Assembly (NCBI GenBank): GCA_964632945.1
Contig: CAZWCX010000006.1
Span: forward strand, 48,901-112,900
DNA: 64,000 bases
Reading direction: 5' to 3'
From: CAZWCX01 sp964632945
GTDB lineage: Bacteria > Planctomycetota > MHYJ01 > WSZJ01 > CAZWCX01
This document shows positions 8,247 through 16,436 of this stretch, in pieces. The notes beneath the pieces were generated by a model. That model was given only the letters and a program-made list of their open reading frames with translations, had not been told where the DNA came from and did no database searches. Each line of letters begins with the position of its first letter. Position 1 is the stretch's first letter. The position numbers were made by a program, and so were the translations under genes.

Positions 8247-8930
8247 GTGCCCCTTCGCGCCGTTCTGCTCGATGCCGGCGGAACGATCGTCTTCCCGTCC
8301 TTCCGCCGCATTGCCGACGAATTCGCCCGCGAGGGTGTTTCGATCGACCCCGAGCGGCTCGAGCGCGCCGAATTGCGCGTTCGGTTCGAGTTCGACCGGC
8401 CGGAGGTGATCGGGACATCGAACGATCGCGACCGCTGGGCCCGGTTCCTCCAGCGGATGGCGGAAGAGGCCGGCCTGACCGCGTTTCCGCGGGCGGCCTT
8501 CCTTCGCCTGAAGGAGTACCAGGACCGCCACAACCTCTGGGAGGTCGTCCCCGCCGACGTTCCGCCCGCCCTCGATGCCCTGGCGCGACGGTATCGCCTC
8601 GGCGTGGTCTCCAATGCCAACGGGACGGTGCGCGCGCTCTTCGACCGACTGGGGCTGGCGTCGCGGTTCGAGGTGGTGATCGACTCGCACGAGGAGGGGA
8701 TGGAGAAGCCCGATCCGCGACTCTTCCGGGTCGCCCTCGACCGGATGAAGATCGATCCCGCCGAAACCGCGTACGTCGGGGACCTCTATCACGTCGACGT
8801 CGTCGGTGCCCGCGCGGCGGGGCTCCACGCGATCCTCCTCGACCCCCACGGGCTGCACGGGGACAAGGACTGTCGCCGCGTGCGCCATCTGGCGGAATTG
8901 GCGTCGGACGGCGCCGCGGGGCCGGCATGA
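8247..8930 (+). CDS. HAD-superfamily hydrolase
   Basis: 227 aa from GTG 8247 (GGAGG 5 nt upstream). Motif I is LLDAGGT with nucleophile Asp9; the second Asp of the usual DxD is Gly11, a variant seen in some HAD subfamilies. Motif II is VVSNANG (Ser/Asn), motif III is the Lys in GMEKPDPRLF, and motif IV is YVGDLYHVDVVGA with the Mg-binding Asp. The helical cap lies at about residues 15-95. It is a probable phosphatase for a small phosphorylated metabolite, unspecified. The last codons overlap the nfo start (ATGA), so the two are co-translated. Confidence 0.8.
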   Translation: MPLRAVLLDAGGTIVFPSFRRIADEFAREGVSIDPERLERAELRVRFEFDRPEVIGTSNDRDRWARFLQRMAEEAGLTAFPRAAFLRLKEYQDRHNLWEVVPADVPPALDALARRYRLGVVSNANGTVRALFDRLGLASRFEVVIDSHEEGMEKPDPRLFRVALDRMKIDPAETAYVGDLYHVDVVGARAAGLHAILLDPHGLHGDKDCRRVRHLAELASDGAAGPA

Positions 8931-9826
8931 ACCTGGGCGCCCACATGTCGATTGCCGGCGGCCTCCATCTCGCGTTCAATCACGCGGTTGCAGCCGGCTG
9001 CGGCGTGCTGCAGATCTTCACCAAGAGCAGCAATCAGTGGCGCGCGAAACCCCTCACCGACGACGACGTCGCGCGGTTCGAGGAAGCGCGGCGGCGCACC
9101 GGGATCCGCCGGGTGGTGGCGCACGACTCCTACCTGATCAACCTCGCGTCCCCGGACCCGGCGCTGTGGAAGAAATCCCTCGATGCGTTTCTCGTGGAAC
9201 TCGAGCGCGCCGAGCGGTTGGGACTGGACGGGCTCGTGTTTCATCCCGGGGCGCACATGGGGGCCGGGGAGGAGGCGGGACTCGGCCGGGTCGCGAAGGC
9301 CCTCGATGCCGCGCACACCCGCTGTCGCGGGTACCGGTGTCGCACCCTGATCGAGACGACCGCGGGGCAGGGAACGTCGCTCGGATGGCGCTTCGAGCAC
9401 CTCGCCGGCCTTCTCGACCGCGTGCGCGATCCGGCGCGCGTCGGGGTGTGCCTCGACACGTGTCATGTCTTTGCCGCCGGGTACGACCTGCGCACCCCGT
9501 CCGCCTACCGGGCGACGATGCGGGCGTTCGACCGGATCGTCGGCCTGGAGCGGATCCAGGCGTTCCACGTAAACGACTCGAAGCGGGAGCTGGGCTCGCG
9601 CGTCGACCGGCATGCGCACATCGGCGCCGGGATGATCGGGCTGGAGGGGTTTCGCTGCCTGATGAACGACCGGCGCTTTCGGCGCGTGCCGATGATCCTG
9701 GAGACGGAGAAAGAGGGGGACATGGACCGGGCGAATCTGGCCGCCTTGCGCGGGCTGAGGCGATCGCGCGCGGCTCCGCGCAAACGTGCGGCCCGCGTCC
9801 GTCGGGGCAGCGCGGCGGGCGCGTAG
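8927..9826 (+). CDS. nfo: endonuclease IV (AP endonuclease)
   Basis: 299 aa. It cleaves 5' of abasic sites in base-excision repair. The TIM-barrel starts with LGAHMSIAGG; the metal-ligand motifs are FHPGAHMG, LIETTAGQGTSLG, GVCLDTCHVFAAGYD and AFHVNDSK with RVDRHAHIGAG, all in the right order and with Zn ligands retained. Length fits the family (280-300), with a basic C-terminal extension rich in Arg and Lys (from about residue 278) that may aid DNA binding. ATG overlaps the upstream HAD stop. Confidence 0.95.
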   Translation: MNLGAHMSIAGGLHLAFNHAVAAGCGVLQIFTKSSNQWRAKPLTDDDVARFEEARRRTGIRRVVAHDSYLINLASPDPALWKKSLDAFLVELERAERLGLDGLVFHPGAHMGAGEEAGLGRVAKALDAAHTRCRGYRCRTLIETTAGQGTSLGWRFEHLAGLLDRVRDPARVGVCLDTCHVFAAGYDLRTPSAYRATMRAFDRIVGLERIQAFHVNDSKRELGSRVDRHAHIGAGMIGLEGFRCLMNDRRFRRVPMILETEKEGDMDRANLAALRGLRRSRAAPRKRAARVRRGSAAGA

Positions 9827-9865
9827 CGCGGACACCTCAAGAAGTCGCTGATGCGGTTTCAGGAA

Positions 9866-10357
9866 TCATCCGAGCGGGCGGCCCACCCGGACGACGATCT
9901 TCCCCACGTTGCGATCCTCCTCCATCCAGCGGTGCGCCGCGGCAATCTCCTCGAGGGGGAACTCCCGGTCGATCACCGGCCACACGCCGTCGCGGCGGAA
10001 ATGGGGAAGGATTTCGCGGGCGAACCGCTGTGTCAGGGTCATTTTCTGCTCGAGCGGCCGGTTGCGCAGGGTGGTGCCGGCGAGGCGCAGGCGCCTGGCG
10101 AGGACGTCGCGCAGGGAGATCGACGCCTGGGCGCCGCCCAAGGTGGAAATGAGCACCAGCCGTCCGTCCAGGGCGGCGGCGCGCAGGTTCGGCTCGAGGT
10201 AGGGCGCCCCGACGAAATCGAGGGTCACATCGACGCCCAGGCCGCCGGTCGCCGCCACCGCGATCCGCACCTCGCCGCGTTGCGGCTCGAGGTCGGGAAG
10301 CGACTCGAGACCCAGGACTTCGGGCCCGCCGTGACTCCGCAGGACGATCGCGCGCAT
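9866..10357 (-). pseudogene. quinone oxidoreductase with large internal deletion
   Basis: 163 aa against about 325 for the zinc-independent MDR/quinone oxidoreductase family. Residues 1-37 are a normal family N-terminus (MRAIVLRSHGGPEVL then EVRIAVAAT). The sequence then jumps without a stop to GGLGVDVTLDFVGAPY, which belongs near residue 200 of the family, and continues normally to the C-terminus. About 160 residues, including the first half of the catalytic fold and the Rossmann GxGxxG loop, are missing in frame. The product should not bind NADPH normally. It lies 5 nt behind the TPP-enzyme gene in one operon. An assembly collapse is an alternative. Confidence 0.7.
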
Positions 10358-10362
10358 GTCGC

Positions 10363-12096
10363 CTATCCCGTTACGTGGCGGACGACCGCGCGGCCGATGA
10401 AGCGGACCTTCTCGCCGAGCGGGAACCGGCTCAGGTTGGTCTTCACGACCCCCTTGGTGAAGCGCGTCTTCCGCGCGTAGTCGATGCGGACGTCGACGAT
10501 GACCGGCTGCCCCTTGGCGGCGATCGCGAAGGCCTGGTCGAGCGCGGGCTCGATGCCGTCGTCGTTGCGCATCGCCACGTACGCGGCGCCGGTGGCGATC
10601 GCCACCCCCTCGACGCTCACCTTGCCGAGGACGGTACAGGTCTTGCGATTGAGCGGGACCTGCTGGAACTGGGAGATCTGCCCGAGTTCGCCGTCGTGGA
10701 AGACGAAGAAGACGACGCCCAGGTTGTGCGTGGTCGCGGTGAGGATCTCGAGGCCGGTCATCAGGAAGGCCCCGTCGCCGACGATGCCCACGACCGGCTT
10801 GTCCGGGTGCATGAGCTTGATCCCGATCGCCGCCGGGATGCAGTACCCCATGGCGTTGTAGTCGGTGGGGGAGACGAGGGTGCGCGAACGGCGGCACGGG
10901 AACAGTTCGGCGGTCAGGAACGTATGGTTGCCGTCGTCGACCGCGACGAAGGCATCGTCCGGGAGGCGCTTGCGCAGGGCGGCGAAGAAGTGGCCGGGAC
11001 CCACGCGGTCCGGATTGCGCGCCGCCGTCCACTCGGCGAAGTAGGCCGCCTTGTCTTCGGCGATCTGCTGCTGGAGGCCGAGATCGGCGCTGCGCCTCGT
11101 TCCCAGCGTTCGCAACTCCGCGACCAGCGCGTCGAGCACGTCTTTCGCATCCCCCTCGATCGCGATCCGCGCGGGGTAGTTCTTGTGGAACACCTCGGGA
11201 TCGATGTCGACGTGGACCAGCGCGGGCGGGACCGGCAGGCCGTAGCTGGCGCTGCCGAGTTCGGAAAAGCGGACGCCCACGGCCAGCAGCGCATCGCAAT
11301 CGCGGAAGGCGTTTTCCGCGGCGGGGACGCTGCTCGCGCCGAATCCCAGGCCGGTGTGCAGCGGGTGGTTCGCGGGAAACACGCTCAGCCCCTGCATGGT
11401 GGTGGACACCGGGCCTTCCAGGAGTTCCGCGGCCTGGATCGCCTGGGCGGTTGCGTCGCGCGCGCCCCAGCCGAGGTAGAGGCCGGGCCGTCGCGCGCCG
11501 TGGAGGAGCCGGGCGGCCTCGCGGATCGCCGCCGCGTCGGGAGTCTTTCGCCGCGCGGACGGCCGGTACGCCGGCAGGTCGACGACCTCCCCGCGGAACA
11601 ACTGCAGCTCGACCGGGATTTCGACGAAGACCGGGCCGGGAACGCCCGAGATCGCGGTCTCGTACGCCTCGTACAGGGTAGGCACGATGTCGGCGTGGCT
11701 CCGGATCACCCAGCTCTTCTTCACCAACCCGGCGACCAGGCGCTGCTGGTCGATCGCGTGGAGCTGGTAGTGGCGTCCGATGTCGCGCCGCACGCCGCCG
11801 GTGATCACCAGCATGGGGATCCCGTCGAGATAGGCCTCGCCGATGCCGCTCATGGCATGGGTGGTGCCGGCCGCCGGGACGATGCAGAGGGTCCCGATCG
11901 AGTCGGTCGTCCGGCTGACCCCGTCCGCCATGAACGCGGCGCCCATCTCGTGGGTGACGAGCACCGGCGTGATCTTCGCAGACTTGTGCAATTCGTCGTA
12001 GATCTCGGTGTTGTGCACGCCCGGGATGCCGAAGGTGGCGCGGACGCCGATCTGTTCGAGGGCGTGGACGACGAGCGAGGCTCCGGTGCGTTGCAT
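10363..12096 (-). CDS. thiamine-diphosphate-dependent enzyme, acetolactate synthase-like
   Basis: 577 aa. Three domains: PYR (residues 1-165) with the catalytic Glu50 in LVTHEMGAAFMADG; a central FAD-type domain (190-330); and the PP domain (350-570) with the ThDP motif GDGAFLMTGLEILTATTHN near 438-456. The family decarboxylates 2-keto acids (acetolactate synthase, phosphonopyruvate or sulfopyruvate decarboxylase, benzoylformate decarboxylase). The motif GELGQISQFQQVP is not that of catabolic or anabolic acetolactate synthase as I know them, and there is no small regulatory subunit nearby, so the substrate is open. It is followed at 5 nt by the deleted oxidoreductase gene. Confidence 0.75.
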   Translation of the reverse strand: MQRTGASLVVHALEQIGVRATFGIPGVHNTEIYDELHKSAKITPVLVTHEMGAAFMADGVSRTTDSIGTLCIVPAAGTTHAMSGIGEAYLDGIPMLVITGGVRRDIGRHYQLHAIDQQRLVAGLVKKSWVIRSHADIVPTLYEAYETAISGVPGPVFVEIPVELQLFRGEVVDLPAYRPSARRKTPDAAAIREAARLLHGARRPGLYLGWGARDATAQAIQAAELLEGPVSTTMQGLSVFPANHPLHTGLGFGASSVPAAENAFRDCDALLAVGVRFSELGSASYGLPVPPALVHVDIDPEVFHKNYPARIAIEGDAKDVLDALVAELRTLGTRRSADLGLQQQIAEDKAAYFAEWTAARNPDRVGPGHFFAALRKRLPDDAFVAVDDGNHTFLTAELFPCRRSRTLVSPTDYNAMGYCIPAAIGIKLMHPDKPVVGIVGDGAFLMTGLEILTATTHNLGVVFFVFHDGELGQISQFQQVPLNRKTCTVLGKVSVEGVAIATGAAYVAMRNDDGIEPALDQAFAIAAKGQPVIVDVRIDYARKTRFTKGVVKTNLSRFPLGEKVRFIGRAVVRHVTG

Positions 12097-12131
12097 GGGC
12101 GGGCTCCGAGAAGGATGGGATCAGCGGGCGG

Positions 12132-12161
12132 AGTATAGGGGTCCCTTGCGGAACGCGTCAA
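12132..12161 (-). promoter_or_regulatory. promoter of the TPP-enzyme operon
   Basis: Minus strand: TTGACG (12156-12161), 18-nt spacer, TATACT (12132-12137), about 35 nt ahead of the start codon at 12096. Confidence 0.6.
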
Positions 12162-12295
12162 TCGGAAAGGAGGGGCGAGTGGAACGGTGGGCGCGTCGAT
12201 GGTAAGGTAGGGGCGAATCCGTCCGGGCGGGGCGTGCAAGGCAGGGCAGGCCGCGATCCGGAATGGCAGGCGGGTTCCTCTCGGGGAGTTGCAGG

Positions 12296-15200
12296 ATGGA
12301 GTGCTCGGGTTCCGGCGGCGCGGACCGGTTGGCGCAACTCCTGGCGCGCGGGGTCGTGACCGCCGCGCAAGCGGAGGAGTGCGCGCGCGCTTGCGGACGC
12401 CCGGACGACGCGCGCGCGGTGATGACGGAACTCCTCGCGCGCGGGTACCTGGACCGGGAAGAGCTCGCGGCACTCGGTTGGGTCGAGGATGGACCGACGG
12501 AAGGCGGCCGGGGCGGGGAGCACGGTTCGACGCGGGAGGGACTCGCCTCGGGCGCGGGATTCGCCAGCGTGGTGGCGCACTTGCAGGGCGATCTGCCGCG
12601 CGCGAACGGGGAGGCCGCGGACCTGCCCACCTCCCTGGCGGAGGGCGGCGCGGTCGCACCGCCCGCACGGACCTTCGGTCGGTTCGTCATCCTGGGGGAA
12701 CTCGGCCGCGGCGGCATGGGGATCGTGTTCCGGGCGTTCGATCCGGAACTGCAGCGAAACGTCGCGCTCAAGGGTCTGATCGGCAATGTCACGGGCCTTT
12801 CCGACGTGAGCGCCGCACGTTTTCGCCGGGAAGCGCGCACCGCGGCGCGGCTCCGGCATCCCGGCATCATCCCCGTGCATGAGGTGGGGGAGGTCGACGG
12901 CCAGGCGTACCTGGTCATGGACCTGATCGACGGCCCCAGGCTCCTGGACCACGTGCGCGACACCGCGATGGAGTTCGCCGCGCGGGCGCGGCTGGTCCAG
13001 CAAGTGGCCGAGGCGATCGCGTATGCCCACGGCGAAGGCGTGCTGCACCGCGATCTCAAACCGGACAACGTCCTCATCGATGCCGGCGGCCGTCCGGTCG
13101 TGGGTGACTTCGGGTTGGCGCGGGAGATCTCCGACGCCGCCTCGAGCCGCCTGACGGCCACCGGGGTTCTGCTCGGGACGCCGGCCTACATGGCCCCCGA
13201 ACAGGCCCAGGGCCGGACGGCCGACCTGGGGACGCGCACGGACGTCTATGGGTTGGGAGGCATTCTCTACCACCTCCTGGCGGATCGCCCGCCCTTCGAG
13301 GCCGGATCGCTGCCGGACCTGCTGCTGCGGGTGTCCACGGAGCCGCCCCCGCCCCCGTCCCGGTATGACCCGCGGGTGCCGCGGGACCTCGAGGTGATCT
13401 GCCTCCGCTGCCTGGAGAAGGACCCGTCCCGACGGTACGGGAGCGCGACGGAGCTGGCCGAGGATCTGGGCCGGTTCCTGGCGGGGGAGCCGATCCGGGC
13501 GCGCCCGGCATCGATGACCGTTCGCGTCGCCCGCTGGATTCGGTTGCGCAAGGGATTGACCGCCGCGCTGGCGGTGACCGTGGTCGCCCTGGGTGCGGCG
13601 ATTGCGGCGGGGATCCACGTCGACCGGACCCGGCGGGAGCAGGCGCGCTCGGTGCTGGGCAGTCGCTTCTACCAGGAGACGCAGCTTCGGCTGACCGTGG
13701 CGCTGGAACGTCGTCGCCGGAAGGACGTGACGGGGTTGCCGGCGCTCCTGGCCGAGACGGTCGCGCGCGCGGAGGCCGAGGCGGCCCGGGATCCCGAATT
13801 GGCCGCGGCTTGGTTCGTGAAGGGCTGGGTGCTGCGACTCGACGGCCGGATCGGGGAAGCGGAAGCCGCGCTGGATCGAGCGGTCGCGTTGCGGCCGGGC
13901 GATGCGGCTGCGCGGTACGAGCGCGGCCTGGCGCGGGCCGAGTCTTACCGGCGCGCGGACGAGGAGGCGCGCCGGGCCTTTGCGCGCATGGGGCCGACGA
14001 ATGCTCCGCGGCCCGTTCCCCGCCAGGCCGACCTGCAGGCGCTGCGCCCCGATCTTCCCCTTCTGCGCGCGCGCGCGGAGGAAGATTTCGCCGCGCTCGA
14101 GGAGCGGATCGTCCAGGGTGAGACCGGGCTCTTGTCCCTCGCGGCGGTGTCTTGCGGCCGCGGGCTCTTGGCCTTGTATCGGGGGGATTGGGGATCGGCG
14201 GAGGCGCTCTTGCGGCGGGCGGTGGGCGAAGATCGGTATCTGGACGAAGCCTGGGACGGCCTCCGGGCCGTCCTCCGGCATCCCGAGCGGCAACCGAAGG
14301 CGACGTCGCAGGAGCTCATCGAACTGCTGAACGATGCGCTCGCCGCGAACGAGGGCCGCGCCGGGCTGTGGATGGCCCGTGCGGAAGCTTACAATGTCCG
14401 CGCCCAGGACTGCTGGCGCGCGGGGCGGGAGGACGAAGCCGAAACGGCCTGGGCGGCCGCGGACCGCGACGGCGGCGAGGCGGTCACGCTGGATCCGCGC
14501 GACCTCGAGGCCTGCGTCGTCCAGGCGGAGTTGCTGTTGGATCGCGCGATCTCCTGGACCCGGCGCGGTCGGGACGTGGAGTCCTGGTTGGCCCGCGCGG
14601 AGGAGGCCGTGGCCCGGGCGCTGGAAGGCCGGCCGGACTTCGCGGCGGCCTGGCGCGCGCGCGCCGCCGTCCGGGAGACGCGTGCGCAGGCCGCCGCCCT
14701 CCGGGGAACCGATCCGCGGCCGGACCTGCGCGCCGCCATCGCGGACGGCGAGCGGGCCGTCGCCCGGAACGACGACGAAGCGGAGTTCCGGGTCAGCCTC
14801 GCGATGACCCGTCACGATCTGGCCCGGGAACAGGCGGCGCGGGGCGAAAATCCCCTCCCCGACCTCGAGGCCGCGATCCGGGATCTGGACCGCGCGCTGG
14901 CCGACCGGCCGAACCTCGAGCGGGCCTGGATCGCACGCGGGAACGCATGGCTGGGCCTGGGCGACGCCCAGGCCCAGATCGGCCAGGACCCTCACCCCGC
15001 CCACCGCCGGGCGATTGCGGACTTCGGGGAAGCGATCCGGTGCAACCCACGATCCGCCGAGGCGTATGCCAACCGCGGCAACGCGCGTCGCGCCCTCGTC
15101 ACCGTCGGGGTCTCGTCGGCCGACGATCCGTTCGACGTGTTCCGGGAGGCGATCGAGGACTATGGACGCGCGCTCGCGGCCAATCCCGCGTACGAGGTCG

Positions 15201-16294
15201 CCTATTCCGGTCGCGGCAATGCGTACCAGCAGTTGGGAGACCTGCTCCAGGAGCGCGGCCAGGATCCCCGCGAGTCGTACCGCCAGGCCATCGCCGATCA
15301 TGCCGAAGCGTGGCGGCTCAGTCCGAACGACTTCCGCCCCTGCGCGAACCGTGCCGGCGCCTCGTTGCTGCTGGCCATCGCCGAACGCAGCCGCGGGGCC
15401 GATCCCCGGGAGGCCCTCGAGAGTGCCGTCGCGGACTACCGGCGCGCCGAGGAACTCAATCCCGCCTCGGCTCAGCTGGCGTACAACCGCGCCAACGCCC
15501 TGGTCACGCTCGGCGAAGCCGACGTGGCCGCCGGCCGGGACCCGATGCCCGCGTATGAGAGCGCGCGCGCGGCCTATGAAGAAGCCCTGAAACGGAACCC
15601 GCGCTACGTCCTCGCCTGCTACGCGTTGGGAAATGCCACCGTGCGCATGGCGAACGCCGCTCCGGCCGACACCGGCGACCGGCAGCGTCTCCTGAATCAG
15701 GCGCTCGCGGAACAACGCCGGGCCCTCCAGCTCAATCCGGCCTTCTGGCGCGCCCATTGGTCGATGGCGGCGATCTACGAGACGCAGGGCCGATACGCGG
15801 AGGCGGTGGCGGCCTACGAAGCCGTGGCGGCGCAGATCGGACCCGACCAGCCGCAGCTTCGGGAGGCGCTCGAGCGCGCGCGAAGGATCGCGGCCCAGGG
15901 GGACGCGCGGGAGCCGACCTGGGGGGAGTGGTTCACCCTGGGCGATCGACGGACCCGAGCCGGGGACTACGCCGCGGCGCGGGACGCCTATGAGCGAGGA
16001 TTCGCCGCGCGGGAAGAGGCGCGGAAGGGCCTCCCGGAACCGGAGCGTCGGAAGTGGGAGACCGACCCCGCCTTTCTGGCGAGCACGCGCGATGCCCACT
16101 ACAACCTCGCCTGCTGCCTGGCGCGCGCGTCCGGCCCGGGCCCGGTGGCCGACTCGGCCGCGCTCGTCGACGCCGCATTCCGCCACCTGCGCGAAGCGAT
16201 CCGGCTCGGCTTCTCCGACTTCGACCACCTCGAGGAAGATCCCGACCTCAAGCTCCTGCACCCGGATCCGCGCTGGAAGGAGTGGAGGAAGTAG
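12296..16294 (+). CDS. transmembrane Ser/Thr protein kinase with long TPR tail
   Basis: 1,332 aa from ATG 12296 (GGGGAG upstream); an in-frame ATG at 12263 is possible. Residues 1-65 form a small helical region, followed by a linker. The kinase domain spans about 128-390: G-loop GELGRGGMG, Lys159 in VALKG, HRDLKPDN at 251-258, DFG at 271-273, and GTPAYMAPEQAQG. All catalytic residues are present. One transmembrane helix lies near 420-441, so the remaining 890 residues are probably periplasmic. These are TPR-like repeats, several in extended units of about 50 residues with a conserved GxDP turn. The C-terminus DPRWKEWRK is typical of planctomycete kinase-TPR proteins. The signal sensed is unknown. 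Confidence 0.9.
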   Translation: MECSGSGGADRLAQLLARGVVTAAQAEECARACGRPDDARAVMTELLARGYLDREELAALGWVEDGPTEGGRGGEHGSTREGLASGAGFASVVAHLQGDLPRANGEAADLPTSLAEGGAVAPPARTFGRFVILGELGRGGMGIVFRAFDPELQRNVALKGLIGNVTGLSDVSAARFRREARTAARLRHPGIIPVHEVGEVDGQAYLVMDLIDGPRLLDHVRDTAMEFAARARLVQQVAEAIAYAHGEGVLHRDLKPDNVLIDAGGRPVVGDFGLAREISDAASSRLTATGVLLGTPAYMAPEQAQGRTADLGTRTDVYGLGGILYHLLADRPPFEAGSLPDLLLRVSTEPPPPPSRYDPRVPRDLEVICLRCLEKDPSRRYGSATELAEDLGRFLAGEPIRARPASMTVRVARWIRLRKGLTAALAVTVVALGAAIAAGIHVDRTRREQARSVLGSRFYQETQLRLTVALERRRRKDVTGLPALLAETVARAEAEAARDPELAAAWFVKGWVLRLDGRIGEAEAALDRAVALRPGDAAARYERGLARAESYRRADEEARRAFARMGPTNAPRPVPRQADLQALRPDLPLLRARAEEDFAALEERIVQGETGLLSLAAVSCGRGLLALYRGDWGSAEALLRRAVGEDRYLDEAWDGLRAVLRHPERQPKATSQELIELLNDALAANEGRAGLWMARAEAYNVRAQDCWRAGREDEAETAWAAADRDGGEAVTLDPRDLEACVVQAELLLDRAISWTRRGRDVESWLARAEEAVARALEGRPDFAAAWRARAAVRETRAQAAALRGTDPRPDLRAAIADGERAVARNDDEAEFRVSLAMTRHDLAREQAARGENPLPDLEAAIRDLDRALADRPNLERAWIARGNAWLGLGDAQAQIGQDPHPAHRRAIADFGEAIRCNPRSAEAYANRGNARRALVTVGVSSADDPFDVFREAIEDYGRALAANPAYEVAYSGRGNAYQQLGDLLQERGQDPRESYRQAIADHAEAWRLSPNDFRPCANRAGASLLLAIAERSRGADPREALESAVADYRRAEELNPASAQLAYNRANALVTLGEADVAAGRDPMPAYESARAAYEEALKRNPRYVLACYALGNATVRMANAAPADTGDRQRLLNQALAEQRRALQLNPAFWRAHWSMAAIYETQGRYAEAVAAYEAVAAQIGPDQPQLREALERARRIAAQGDAREPTWGEWFTLGDRRTRAGDYAAARDAYERGFAAREEARKGLPEPERRKWETDPAFLASTRDAHYNLACCLARASGPGPVADSAALVDAAFRHLREAIRLGFSDFDHLEEDPDLKLLHPDPRWKEWRK

Positions 16295-16436
16295 GGGGCC
16301 GGCAGAGGCGGTGGGGGTCACCGTGGGCTCGGGTGGGGAAAGCCCCGGGGGGCCCCGGATCCGGACCGTCCGCACGCGCGCATTTGCGCGCGCGGGCCGG
16401 CGCGCGACCGCGCGAGCGGCGCGGCGGCGCTGCCGC

